Assembly: GCF_038066715.1 (NCBI RefSeq)
Contig: NZ_JBBUKT010000002.1
Span: 1-64,000, forward strand
From: Luteolibacter sp. Y139
GTDB taxonomy: Bacteria > Verrucomicrobiota > Verrucomicrobiia > Verrucomicrobiales > Akkermansiaceae
DNA: 64,000 nucleotides
Direction of reading: 5' to 3'
The notes beneath the pieces are model-generated. The model was not told the origin of the DNA, made no database searches, and saw nothing but the letters and a program-made list of their open reading frames with translations. This document shows positions 8,701-17,084 of this stretch, piece after piece. The position numbers were made by a program, and so were the translations under genes. The stretch's first letter is position 1. Each line of letters opens with the position of its first letter.

Positions 8701-9187
8701 TTCCGATGCGACTGTCCCGGCCGGACAGCGTCCTTGGTACCGGATCACGGCCATCAATCCGATTGGTACGAGCACGCCGTCTGCCGCGGCCCAGGCCCAG
8801 CCAGCCTCGCCGTATGTCGCGTGGTATCTCGATACCTTCGGCTCCGAGACCTCGCCGGCCATCACCGACCTGCAAGCCGACCCGGATCGCGATGGCCTGC
8901 CGAACCTCCTCGAGTATGCGATGGGTCTGCCAGCGCTCACCCGGAATGCTCCGAATTTCGCTCCGGCCTACGCGGGGAATCGCGTGTCCATCACCTATTC
9001 CCGGAATCTCGCCGCCACCGATGTTCCGCTCACGGTCCAGTGGACGGACGATCTCCAGACTTGGCGCACCGACGGCGTAACCCACGAGACGCTCGCCGAG
9101 AGCAATGGCGTCCGGACGATCCGTTCGTCTGCTCCGGTGGGTGCGGTGGGCAAGCGTTTCATGCGCTTGCAGGCGGGGGCTCCTTGA
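5720..9187 (+). CDS. Secreted endo-beta-N-acetylglucosaminidase (GH85)
   Basis: An 1155-aa protein with a signal peptide (about 1-24). A discoidin/F5-8-like domain (about 25-155) precedes the GH85 barrel (about 165-560). The barrel holds GFDGWFLNQET, in which Asn338 and Glu340 match the substrate-assisted catalytic Asn/Glu pair of endo-D and endo-M type enzymes. GH85 enzymes cleave the chitobiose core of N-linked glycans. After it come a carbohydrate-binding-like region, FN3 (about 705-790), a second F5/8-like domain (about 800-925), another FN3, and a DPDRDGLPNLLEYAMG calcium-type motif with a short beta-rich end (KRFMRLQAGAP). The enzyme implies access to eukaryotic glycoproteins. No dedicated transporter lies beside it. 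Confidence 0.9.
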   Translation: MGKTTRLLRIAAFLIPLIASAVLAADKTYTWFRFTPTRLRDTAQPNSVQLSEFKFYRHGQALNLSQVIVANPGGSNPAAETPAKLIDGDTATKWLDLNRRAVTFRFPSAVTIDSYSFTTANDSAERDPGNWRLEGSDDGATWYLLDEIINGSVPTARLTSTAVFPLNITVPPYTSFWHPDYLLRWTPADDSSADFNRSYVPRATRAVNPALNVNANARPNEGRVAVLTTFGSTSFQPSQGSAVEHFNAYTGWPYTDKLVFWGGSAGEGLILAPSAPVIDAGHRNGVPVLGNVFLPPTAYGGQVHWVRTFIQKNGSEFPVADKLIEVARYYGFDGWFLNQETAGTNSTDAANMRDFISYFRSRAPELEIMWYDAMTSSGSVSWQNALTASNEMFMKYNSQPVSHTMFLNFWWNSTMLADSRTRAVNLGVDPYSIYAGVDVESGGSSTTVDWDAVFPAGQAHRLSLAFYGQQRVFQNSGNPAGFQNAELRFWTGANADPSNTTTSDAWKGLANYIPATSPLRQLPFVTNFNRGQGNRFAVDGTVLATRGWNNLSLQDVLPTWRWIVGSTGANKLQPSLELDDAYYGGTSLKISGVLNGTNDVKLYAASLPVGADTRFRIVYKCNQGVAATRLQVALAFEDAPTTFTYLNVGTAPTAGWNTATFNLGANAGKKIAVIGLRFLGSPAISDYQMRIGRIAVYDGPTTPAAPAPATNLRVVKKDALDADTLAIRLKWDASTTAGIHHYRVVQLLPNGTRRWLGGTPGPAFFIPSVRRLSSEANMTLEVTAVGGDYGVSPVATLTVPIPAGPDVTNRLTGTWVGTAGSWNNGGDTGDKVFDGNLNTFFDAQEDSAWTGLNFGAQRRITAIRYAPRGGWAWRMLLGGVFEGANQADFSDAVTLFKLESEPPDGVYTTVPVSHPGLFRYFRFRSDGHGNVSEVQVYGYAAPVSPAAPTASLSIGSAVVSWGTTAWAASYRIERSATAGGAFTVLAENIASTSFSDATVPAGQRPWYRITAINPIGTSTPSAAAQAQPASPYVAWYLDTFGSETSPAITDLQADPDRDGLPNLLEYAMGLPALTRNAPNFAPAYAGNRVSITYSRNLAATDVPLTVQWTDDLQTWRTDGVTHETLAESNGVRTIRSSAPVGAVGKRFMRLQAGAP

Positions 9188-9297
9188 TCGACTCGTCCGC
9201 CGAAAGCCAATTTGGCCGCTTTACGCGCCCTGCCAACCGGGTCTAACGTGCTTCATTCAGGAAAGCGCGCCGAGTTGGCCCGTGGCCTGCTAAAACG

Positions 9298-10746
9298 ATG
9301 TCCACCCCAAGAACGCGCATGTTTGACGCCTACGAGGCCAATGGATTTTTCGATGAAATGTTCGACGAAAGCGGAGCAGTCCGTCCCCACTACAGGACGC
9401 TGCTGAACCGCTTCTCCAGCTATCCCGCAGAGGATTTCGAGGCGCGACGAGCGTCCTGCGACCAGCATTTCCTGAGGCAGGGGGTCACCTTCAACGTCTA
9501 TCACGACGACCGGGGCACGGAGCGGATTTTCCCCTTCGACCCGGTGCCGCGGGTGATTCCGTCGGACGAGTGGGAGCACTTGGAGGCGGGACTGACCCAG
9601 CGGATCATCGCGCTGAACCTGTTCCTGCACGATATTTATCACGAGCAGCACATCCTGCGGGACGGGATCATTCCGCGGTTCTACATCGAGGAGGCGAAGC
9701 ACTACCGGCCCGAGTTCCGCGGCATGAACGTGCCGAAGGACATCTACATTCACATCTGCGGGAGCGACCTGATCCGCGGGGCGGATGGGACCTATTTCGT
9801 GCTGGAAGACAATGGGCGCTGTCCGTCCGGGGCTTCCTACCTGTTGGAGAACCGGAATGCTTTGAAGCGTGCTTTCCCGGGACTGTTCGAGTCGCTCGGG
9901 GTGAGGCCAGTGGATTCCTATCCGCGGGAGCTGCTGAACATGCTGCACTATGTTTCCCCGCATCGCGAAGGGGAGCCGGTGTGCGTGCTGCTGACGCCGG
10001 GTTGCTACAATAGCGCCTACTTCGAGCACTGCTATCTGGCCCGTGAGATGGGCATCGAGATCGTAGAAGGCCGCGACCTGGTGGTGATGGATGATTTCGT
10101 CTACATGCGCACGACCAAGGGTCTGGTGCGGGTGGACGTGATCTACCGCCGCATCGATGATGATTTCCTAGACCCGACGGTTTTCCGGAAGGACTCGGTG
10201 CTCGGCGTGCCGGGTATCATGCGCGCCTATCAGGCGGGCAATGTCGCGCTGGCGAATGCGGTCGGCACCGGCGTGGCGGACGACAAGGTGATCTACTACT
10301 TCGTCCCGAAGATCATCGAATACTACCTCGGCCAGGATCCGATCCTGCCGAACGTGCCGACTTACCTCGCGTCGGAGGACAGCGATCGGAAATACATCCT
10401 GGAGCACTTGCCGGAGTTGGTCGTGAAAGCGGCGAATGAATCCGGCGGCTATGGGATGTTGATGGGGCCGTCTGCGACGCAGGAAGAGATCGCGAAGTTC
10501 AAGGACAAGATCATCGAGGACCCGCGGAACTTCATCGCCCAGCCGGTGGTGGCTCTTTCCCGCTCGCCCACTTACTGCGACGGGCTCATGGAAGGCCGCC
10601 ACATCGACCTGCGCCCGTACATCATCTACGGGGATGACGTGAAGATCGTCCCTGGCGGATTGACCCGCGTGGCATTGAGAAAAGGTTCGCTGGTTGTGAA
10701 CTCGTCGCAAGGCGGCGGCAGCAAGGACACCTGGGTTTTGAAATAG
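9298..10746 (+). CDS. Circularly permuted ATP-grasp type 2 protein
   Basis: A 482-aa protein of the CP_ATPgrasp_2 (former DUF404/DUF407) family. Recognisable stretches include [16 protein letters not shown] near the start, [40 protein letters not shown], and the C-terminal [19 protein letters not shown] and [12 protein letters not shown]. The family is predicted to make amide or peptide bonds with ATP; the substrate is unknown. It is the first gene of a three-gene set with the alpha-E protein (9 bp downstream) and a transglutaminase-like protein. Confidence 0.92.
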   Translation: MSTPRTRMFDAYEANGFFDEMFDESGAVRPHYRTLLNRFSSYPAEDFEARRASCDQHFLRQGVTFNVYHDDRGTERIFPFDPVPRVIPSDEWEHLEAGLTQRIIALNLFLHDIYHEQHILRDGIIPRFYIEEAKHYRPEFRGMNVPKDIYIHICGSDLIRGADGTYFVLEDNGRCPSGASYLLENRNALKRAFPGLFESLGVRPVDSYPRELLNMLHYVSPHREGEPVCVLLTPGCYNSAYFEHCYLAREMGIEIVEGRDLVVMDDFVYMRTTKGLVRVDVIYRRIDDDFLDPTVFRKDSVLGVPGIMRAYQAGNVALANAVGTGVADDKVIYYFVPKIIEYYLGQDPILPNVPTYLASEDSDRKYILEHLPELVVKAANESGGYGMLMGPSATQEEIAKFKDKIIEDPRNFIAQPVVALSRSPTYCDGLMEGRHIDLRPYIIYGDDVKIVPGGLTRVALRKGSLVVNSSQGGGSKDTWVLK

Positions 10747-10755
10747 TTTTCCGTC

Positions 10756-11784
10756 ATGCTTTCCCGCGTTGCCAATAGTCTCTACTGGATGGTCCGCTAC
10801 ATCGAGCGGGCCGACAATCTCTCCCGTCTGATCGAGGTCAATGGCCAGCTCCTGCTCGATCATGAGCGGCTCGATAGCGAACGCCTGCGCGCCTTTTGGA
10901 AACCGATCATCCTCGCCACCGGTGATGATGAGCTGTTCTCCGAACTCTACAGCGACGCTAGCAGTGGTGAGGTGATCCGTTTCCTTACCGATGACCGGAA
11001 GAATCCGAACAGCATTGTTTCTTCCATCGCTCATGCCCGTGAGAACGCGCGGATGGTGCGGGACCAGCTCTCGGAGGAGCTGTGGGAAGAGCTGAATTCG
11101 CTCTACCTTTTCATCAATTCGCGTGACGGCGAGATCCTGCTTTCGGCCGATCCGACGCGTTATTACGAGACGATCCGTCGCGCGACGTTTACGTTTCACG
11201 GGATCGCAGCGGCATCGATCGCGCGCAGCGAGGCATGGGAGTTCATGGATCTGGGCCGCCACTTGGAGCGGGCGGACAAAACGACCCGCTTCCTCGATAT
11301 CACGAGCTTCCTGCCCGAGGTGGAAGACGGCAATGGTGCCGCGACCTTCCACTGGACGGCGATCCTGCGGTCCTGCGGTGCGCTCGGCGCTTTCCGCGCG
11401 GAGCATCGCGGGCAGCCGGCCGCGAAGGGCGTGGTGGAGCTTCTGATGTTCTCGAACCGCTTTCCCCGCTCGGTGCGCTACTGCGTGGACCGGATCGACC
11501 GCAACCTGCACTCGATCTCCGGCACAGCCCGCGGAACCTACGCGAACGAGGCGGAGCGTGTTTCCGGCCGGATGCTGGCGGAGCTTTCCTACGGGTCCGC
11601 GAGCGATGTTCTGGACAGCGGCCTGCACGAGTATCTCGACGAGGCACAGTCCCGTTTCAATCAGATCGGCGAGGGCCTTTTCAGCGCCTACGTGTTCCCC
11701 GACATCACGGACAAGCGGCCGCCCATTCCCGCGGCGAGCGTTTCGGCAGCTGTGGCTTGGCAAATGTCGCAGCAGCAGCAATAG
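10756..11784 (+). CDS. Alpha-E domain protein
   Basis: A 342-aa, almost wholly helical protein of the alpha-E (former DUF403) family. It starts MLSRVANSLYWMVRYIERAD, the family hallmark, and has a second ARSEAWEFMDLGRHLERADK unit, showing an internal duplication. Alpha-E proteins nearly always accompany the permuted ATP-grasp, and comparative genomics has proposed that they jointly synthesise or modify a peptide. The biochemical role is unproven. Confidence 0.92.
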   Translation: MLSRVANSLYWMVRYIERADNLSRLIEVNGQLLLDHERLDSERLRAFWKPIILATGDDELFSELYSDASSGEVIRFLTDDRKNPNSIVSSIAHARENARMVRDQLSEELWEELNSLYLFINSRDGEILLSADPTRYYETIRRATFTFHGIAAASIARSEAWEFMDLGRHLERADKTTRFLDITSFLPEVEDGNGAATFHWTAILRSCGALGAFRAEHRGQPAAKGVVELLMFSNRFPRSVRYCVDRIDRNLHSISGTARGTYANEAERVSGRMLAELSYGSASDVLDSGLHEYLDEAQSRFNQIGEGLFSAYVFPDITDKRPPIPAASVSAAVAWQMSQQQQ

Positions 11785-11864
11785 AGCGCTGCGCCACCCG
11801 CCCGCCGCCCTTGAACACTCTCTTCGAAACTGGCTCGAAACCTGCGCCCACTGCAGGACCTCCC

Positions 11865-12734
11865 ATGGGACAACCGTTGCAGCCCGGTCCGATTTACAAG
11901 GTCCTTCACCGAACCGTCTTTGACTATGACGCGCCGGTGCGGGACAGCTTGAATACGCTTCATCTGGAGCCGCGGACGTTTCCCTTCCAGCGCACGCTCT
12001 CCGCAGTGGTGAAGGTGCTGCCGGCGACGCGGGTGCGGCGATTTCACGACCTCTTCGAGAACGTCACCCATCACTTCGAGGTGCTGGGAGATCACCGGCG
12101 GCTCGAGATTGAAAGCCGGATCCGGATTCAGAATCTTCCGCTGATCGTTCCGCAAGCTTCGCAGCAGGCGCTGCTGCACGAGTATCGCGGTGGGGATATT
12201 CCGGAGCAGACCTGGGCTTATTTGCAGGATAGCCGATTTGTCTTCCGGCATCCTCAGATTTGGAGGCAGGCGCTGGATATTACTTCGGGCATCGGGCCGG
12301 TGTTTGAGCAGGCGGTGGCGATCATGCACTGGGTGCATCGGGAGTTTCGCTATGAGGCGGGCTCCACGCATGTGAACACGCACATCGAGGAGGCTTTCGC
12401 GTTGCGGCGTGGGGTTTGCCAGGACTTCACCCATGTGATGCTTGGTTTGTGCCGGGCCATTGGCATTCCGGCGCGCTATGCTTCGGGTTACCTCTACAAT
12501 GGTCCGCGCGATCATTTGCTCGGTGCGCAGGCCTCGCATGCGTGGCCAGAGGTGTTCTTCCCTGATGTGGGGTGGATCGGATTTGATCCGACGAATGAGA
12601 CGCTGGCCGATGAGCGGTACATCAAGGTCGCGGTTGGCCGCGACTATGACGATGTCGCTCCGGTGCGCGGCACCTACCATGGAACCGGTCACTGCAAGAT
12701 GAGCGTGGCGGTGGAGGTGGAGAAGGCGGAGTGA
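11865..12734 (+). CDS. Transglutaminase-like cysteine protease-fold protein
   Basis: A 289-aa protein. An N-terminal bacterial transglutaminase-like beta domain (YKVLHRTVFDYDAPVRDSLN) is followed by the papain-like core with the catalytic Cys in RRGVCQDFTHVMLGLCRAIG, His in SHAWPEVFF and Asp in WIGFDPTNET. All three residues are present. The frame is open further upstream, but that part overlaps the alpha-E gene and has no family similarity, so the ATG at 11865 is preferred. It is the third member of the set and is expected to cleave or transfer on the peptide made by its partners. Confidence 0.93.
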   Translation: MGQPLQPGPIYKVLHRTVFDYDAPVRDSLNTLHLEPRTFPFQRTLSAVVKVLPATRVRRFHDLFENVTHHFEVLGDHRRLEIESRIRIQNLPLIVPQASQQALLHEYRGGDIPEQTWAYLQDSRFVFRHPQIWRQALDITSGIGPVFEQAVAIMHWVHREFRYEAGSTHVNTHIEEAFALRRGVCQDFTHVMLGLCRAIGIPARYASGYLYNGPRDHLLGAQASHAWPEVFFPDVGWIGFDPTNETLADERYIKVAVGRDYDDVAPVRGTYHGTGHCKMSVAVEVEKAE

Positions 12735-12784
12735 GGGGCAGACTGTGATTGCTTGAAGAGTCGGGATTTCTCCAAATGTAGGAG

Positions 12785-13099
12785 ATGAAACGACGTCTCG
12801 CTGTCCTCTTCGCCGTGGTGCTGGCGGTGGCGATCGGTCTTCTAGGGTGGTCGGGCCCTTGGAAGAGTAGTCTGCCGCCTTTCCATAAAGCTTCGGTGAG
12901 CATTTATGGAAGAGAGGCGGAGACTGTCGTGCAGCTATCGCTCGCGCAACAGGAGGAGTTCCATGATCTTTTCAGCGGGATTCCCAGAGATCGGAATCCG
13001 ATGAAATGGAAGGTTCTCGGAACGGTCCGGCTTTTTGATGAAGCCGGCCGCGAAGTGTCGACCGTGGATGTATTCTCAAGGCATTCCGCGAGATGCTAG
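12785..13099 (+). CDS. Small membrane-anchored protein of unknown function
   Basis: A 104-aa frame beginning MKRRLAVLFAVVLAVAIGLL, a signal or membrane anchor, followed by about 80 polar residues. No family was recognised. The last residues (FSRHSARC) look unlike a folded end, so the gene may be frameshifted or truncated near 13070-13100. A start 50 bp after the transglutaminase stop leaves open whether it belongs to that operon. Confidence 0.5.
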   Translation: MKRRLAVLFAVVLAVAIGLLGWSGPWKSSLPPFHKASVSIYGREAETVVQLSLAQQEEFHDLFSGIPRDRNPMKWKVLGTVRLFDEAGREVSTVDVFSRHSARC

Positions 13100-13166
13100 A
13101 ACTCCCGGATGTGGGTGACTCATCCCATTGAATGGAATGGGGTGGGCGAGCGAGTCGCCTGATTTC

Positions 13167-14465
13167 TCAAACCTTGTCGAACACTCCCGTCGAGTCGCCG
13201 ATGCGCTGGGCTTTGGCACCCATGCGATCGAGGAGCGAGAGGTAGAGATTGGTCATCGGCGTGCCTTTCGGGGCTTCGATGAGGCGGCCGGGAGTGAGAG
13301 CTCCGTTGCCCTTGCCGGCGAGCAGTACGGGGAGGTCGTCGTGATTGTGGCGGTTGCCATCGGCGATACCGCCGCCGTAGACGATCATGGAGTGATCGAG
13401 GAGCGATCCTTCGCCATCGGGGGTGTCGCGCATCTTCTTCAGGAAGTAGGCGAGTTGTTCGACGTAGAAGTGATCGATCTTGCCGATGCTTTCGAGAGTC
13501 TGCGGGTTGCCGCGGTGATGGGATAGCTCGTGATGCGCGGAATTGACATCCACCTCAGCGAACGTGCGGTTTGAACCATCGTGCGCGAGCAGGAAGGTGG
13601 AGACGCGGGTGGTATCGGTCTGGAAGGCGAGGTGCATGAGGTCGAACATCATGCGCATGTGCTCGCCGTAGGTTTCCGGCACGCCGTTCGGGCGCTTGTC
13701 CTCGGGGACTTCGGTTCGGAATTTCTCCGCGCGTGCGATGCGTTGCTCCACATCGCGCACGGCGGTGAGATACTCGTCCATCTTGCCGCGGTCGGTGGAG
13801 CCGAGTCGTGATTGCATTCGCTTCGCATCCGCCATGACGAAGTCGAGGATGCTCTTGCGATAGGCTCGGCGGCGTGCGTCTTCCTTCTCATTGCCGGAGC
13901 CGAACATCTTTTCAAAGACCAGCCGTGGATCGCGCTCTGCCGGGGCAGGGGTGGTGTCGTTGATCCAGGAGAGATTGAACTGATAGGCGCAGGAGTAGCC
14001 GGAGTCGCAGTTGCCGGAACTGCGCGCGGGATCGGTGGAGAGCTCGAGTGATGGCAGTCGTGTGAGATGGCCGATCTGGCGGGCTGCGATTTGATCGACG
14101 GACTCGCCGAGCTGGATGTCTGCGCCGGCGGTTTTTCGGGCCTGGCAACCGGTCAGGAAGGTTGCATTGGCGCGGGCGTGGTCGCCGGCGCCGTCGCCAT
14201 TGGCGAAGGCCTTGTCATGATCGAGGCCGCGGAGAACGGAGAAGTGCTCGCGGAGTTCGGCGAGAGGTTCGAGGGTTTTCGAGATCGCGTAGTCCTTGCC
14301 GCTGCCGGTGGGTCGCCACAGGTCGAGGTTCACGCCATTCGGGATGTAGATGAACGCCATCCGCGTGGGTGGGCCGGCCTTGGCGACGGTCTGGGCCAAT
14401 GATGGCAATGACGGAAGTGCCAGCGTGGCGGCGATGCCTTTCAGGAATGTGCGTCGCGGGGTCAT
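13167..14465 (-). CDS. DUF1552 protein, Tat-exported
   Basis: A 432-aa protein. The N-terminus MTPRRTFLKGIAATLALPS carries a twin-arginine motif. The body matches DUF1552: RMAFIYIPNGVNLDLWRP, GLDHDKAFANGDGAGDHAR, TFLTGCQARKTAGADI, STFLLAHDGSNRTF and HHELSHHRGNP. The fold resembles sulfatase/alkaline-phosphatase relatives, but activity is unknown. It lies 38 bp downstream of the DUF1592 gene and should form a unit with it; such pairs are frequent in Planctomycetes and Verrucomicrobia. Confidence 0.92.
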   Translation of the reverse strand: MTPRRTFLKGIAATLALPSLPSLAQTVAKAGPPTRMAFIYIPNGVNLDLWRPTGSGKDYAISKTLEPLAELREHFSVLRGLDHDKAFANGDGAGDHARANATFLTGCQARKTAGADIQLGESVDQIAARQIGHLTRLPSLELSTDPARSSGNCDSGYSCAYQFNLSWINDTTPAPAERDPRLVFEKMFGSGNEKEDARRRAYRKSILDFVMADAKRMQSRLGSTDRGKMDEYLTAVRDVEQRIARAEKFRTEVPEDKRPNGVPETYGEHMRMMFDLMHLAFQTDTTRVSTFLLAHDGSNRTFAEVDVNSAHHELSHHRGNPQTLESIGKIDHFYVEQLAYFLKKMRDTPDGEGSLLDHSMIVYGGGIADGNRHNHDDLPVLLAGKGNGALTPGRLIEAPKGTPMTNLYLSLLDRMGAKAQRIGDSTGVFDKV

Positions 14466-14503
14466 CGGCTGAGGTGTTAGATGGTGGATGGCAGCTGGAA
14501 GTT

Positions 14504-16804
14504 CTAAGAATCGCCGCGGCGATTCTGGAAGGGGACGGAGTCGATCACGGCGCGGAGCATCGCGCGCGAGCTGCCATTGGCGGCTTCGGTATCGGCGACG
14601 ATCTTGTCGAGGGCGGGCTTGTCGTACCAGTCGAGGCCGCGGCCGAGGGCATACGTGAGGAGCTTGGTTGCGACCGAGCGATGGAATTCGGAGCGATGGT
14701 CTTCGACGAGGGCCTTGCGGAGTTCATCGACGCCATGGATTTTCCGTCCGTCGGCGAGTTCGCCCGAGGTATCGATGTCCTTGCCGTTCTCGCGGTCGCG
14801 CCAGGCACCGGTGGCATCGAAGTTCTCCAAGCCGAAGCCGATGGGGTCCATCAGGGCGTGGCAGGAGGCGCAGGCGGGATCTTCACGGTGCTTCACCAAC
14901 TGCTCACGCAGGCTGCGCTGGTCGCCATGACGGGAAGGCGGTTCAAGCTGCGGTATGTTTGGCGGAGGGGGAGGCGGGGCGGTATCGAGGAGGTTCTCCA
15001 AGACATACTTGCCCCGCAATACGGGGGAAGTACGGAGGGGATAGGAGGTGAGTAGATGGAATGATCCCTGGCCTAGGATGCCGCGGCGGTGGCTGTCCTT
15101 CAGCTCGACCTTGCGGAACTCGTCACCTTTGACGTCTGGAATTCCATAGTGGCGGGCAAGGTCTTCATTGAGGAAGGTGAAGTTCGCATCGAGCAGCGTG
15201 GTCATCGGCAGGTCTTCCCGGACCACGCAGGAGAAGAGCATTTCGGTTTCACGACGCATCGACTCGCGCAAGCGCGGATTGAAGTTCGGGAAGGCGCGCT
15301 TGGCAGGGAGGGACGAGGACAGGTCGCGGAGGCGAAGCCATTGGCCGGTGAAGTTCGAGACGAATTGCCGCGAGCGCTTGTCGGCGATCATCCGGTCGAT
15401 CTCGGCAGGCAGGTTCTTCCGCAGCTCGCCACGACTCGCCAGCTCCATCAGCCGCTCGTCCGGCATGGTGCTCCAGAAGAAATACGAGAGACGCGTGGCC
15501 AGCGCATGCTCATCGATGGTGTGGATCTTCTTCGCGTTGTCGGGTTCGGGCTGGGGCTCCTCGCGGAAGAGGAAGGAGGGCGAAACTAACATCGCTTCCA
15601 AGGCCAGCCGTATGCCCTGTTCGACGCCTTCATCCTTTGCCAGGGAAACGAGTTCGAGGTAGCGGGTCACCTCGCCGTCGCGAGGTGGGCGGCGGAAGGC
15701 CTTGCGAGCGAACTGAGTCAGCACGTCCAGTGCGTAAGTGCGGTCATTCTCGCCGGGCTGGCGCTCGGTGAAGATGCGGCGATGACTCTCCGGCTTGGGC
15801 GGCGGGGGGCCATCGAGAGGGCCCGTGATCGTGATGGCATTCACCATCAGATTGCGGTCGCGGCGCGAGCGATCGGGATGGTGCTCGTCGTAAAAATCGT
15901 TCGTGAAGGAAACCCCGATCGACACCGGCTCCTTGGTTTCGATCTGGATCTCGTGCGAGTAATCCTTCGGCCGGTCCATCGGCGCATCGACCTTCCATTC
16001 GTGAAGCGTCTTGTCCCCGACCTTCAGTTCCATGGCCGGTGGCCCGTCGCCGCCGAGCGTGCCGCAGGCCTTTACCGTCACGAGATATTTTCCGGGGCGC
16101 AGGGGACGATAAAGCGTCTCTGCGGTGCCGGCCTTGAAGAGGTAGTGGCCTTCTTCCGAACGCTGGCCATTTCCTTCCAGGTCACGCCCGTTGATCTTCG
16201 TTTCCGGCGGTGGCATCACGCCGGGTTTCACCGCCTTGTCGAGGGCCACGCGAGCGGCCTCCAGATAGCGCTCGAGGTGGGCGGGAGAGAGGGTGAGAAC
16301 ATCGCCGATGTTATCGAAGCCATAGCCCGAGTCATCCGGCGGGATCAGGTCCATCACATTCACCTCGACTCCCAATAGATCGCGGAGGGTGTTCTGATAC
16401 TCGACGCGATTCAGGCGCCGCAGGGTCACCCGGCCGGGATCGGGGTGCTTCGGATCCACCGGAAAGACGGCATCATCAATCCAAGCGAGCAACTTCTCCC
16501 GCTCTGCCATGGTCGGCTGATCCTCATCGAGCGGCGGCATCAGGCGATGCTTGAGGTGATCGCGGATGCGCTTCCATGCCTCGCGATTCTGCTGCATTTT
16601 TGCGATCGAGTCGAAGCGGTCGAGGGCAAGCTCGCCCTTCTTGATCCCGTCGCCGTGGCAGTCGTAGCAGTAGGTTTCGAGCAGGGGGAGGGCCTCGCTT
16701 TTCCAACGGGCATCGACGGTCGTCTGGGCATGGCCGATGCCGCCGGTGACGACACTGCCCATCACGGCGACTTGCATCAAAATGGAACGGGCGTGTCCAA
16801 GCAT
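14504..16804 (-). CDS. DUF1592/DUF1588/DUF1585 exported c-type cytochrome-like protein
   Basis: A 766-aa protein with an N-terminal signal region. Residues about 35-110 form a cytochrome-c-like segment with CYDCHGDG (CxxCH) and DRFDS. Next come the DUF1587 region (RVTLRRLNRVEYQNTLRDLL), a carbohydrate-binding-like domain, DUF1595/DUF1592 (FARKAFRRPPRDGEVTRYL, RLSYFFWSTMPDERLMELA), DUF1588 (RRGILGQGSFHLLTSYPLRT) and DUF1585. A second CxxCH occurs in ACASCHALMDPIGFGLENFD. Two hemes c are therefore likely. The family is linked to extracytoplasmic redox or polymer breakdown in the PVC group, without proven chemistry. It is the first gene of the pair with DUF1552. Confidence 0.92.
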   Translation of the reverse strand: MLGHARSILMQVAVMGSVVTGGIGHAQTTVDARWKSEALPLLETYCYDCHGDGIKKGELALDRFDSIAKMQQNREAWKRIRDHLKHRLMPPLDEDQPTMAEREKLLAWIDDAVFPVDPKHPDPGRVTLRRLNRVEYQNTLRDLLGVEVNVMDLIPPDDSGYGFDNIGDVLTLSPAHLERYLEAARVALDKAVKPGVMPPPETKINGRDLEGNGQRSEEGHYLFKAGTAETLYRPLRPGKYLVTVKACGTLGGDGPPAMELKVGDKTLHEWKVDAPMDRPKDYSHEIQIETKEPVSIGVSFTNDFYDEHHPDRSRRDRNLMVNAITITGPLDGPPPPKPESHRRIFTERQPGENDRTYALDVLTQFARKAFRRPPRDGEVTRYLELVSLAKDEGVEQGIRLALEAMLVSPSFLFREEPQPEPDNAKKIHTIDEHALATRLSYFFWSTMPDERLMELASRGELRKNLPAEIDRMIADKRSRQFVSNFTGQWLRLRDLSSSLPAKRAFPNFNPRLRESMRRETEMLFSCVVREDLPMTTLLDANFTFLNEDLARHYGIPDVKGDEFRKVELKDSHRRGILGQGSFHLLTSYPLRTSPVLRGKYVLENLLDTAPPPPPPNIPQLEPPSRHGDQRSLREQLVKHREDPACASCHALMDPIGFGLENFDATGAWRDRENGKDIDTSGELADGRKIHGVDELRKALVEDHRSEFHRSVATKLLTYALGRGLDWYDKPALDKIVADTEAANGSSRAMLRAVIDSVPFQNRRGDS

Positions 16805-16842
16805 GCGACGCAGGTTCCTACGGCCGTTTTCGCGCCAAAATC

Positions 16843-17007
16843 GCAGGAAATTACGGATTCGCGCATAATTGATGAGATGCGAAATGCAGGGACCGGTGAG
16901 GTCCTGCGTGCCGGATCCGCGGGCGCTTCGGAGGGGAGACCGAGAATCGGCTCAAATTCCGGTCCCGCGGATCGGGGTGAGGTCGGTGCCTGTAAGTAAT
17001 TTCCTGC
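16843..17007. promoter_or_regulatory. Widely spaced 12-bp inverted repeat in divergent promoter region
   Basis: GCAGGAAATTAC at 16843-16854 is the exact reverse complement of GTAATTTCCTGC at 16996-17007, 141 bp apart. It lies between the divergent DUF1592 gene and the gene at 17085. It could be two sites for one regulator, or a long-range hairpin. The surrounding 280 bp have no convincing gene. Confidence 0.45.
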
Positions 17008-17084
17008 ACCACCCGTCAGGGAAAGACCTTGTCGGAAGCCGATCACTGGGCAGAATCGCAGAAGCTGGAACCTCCCTACCTCCG

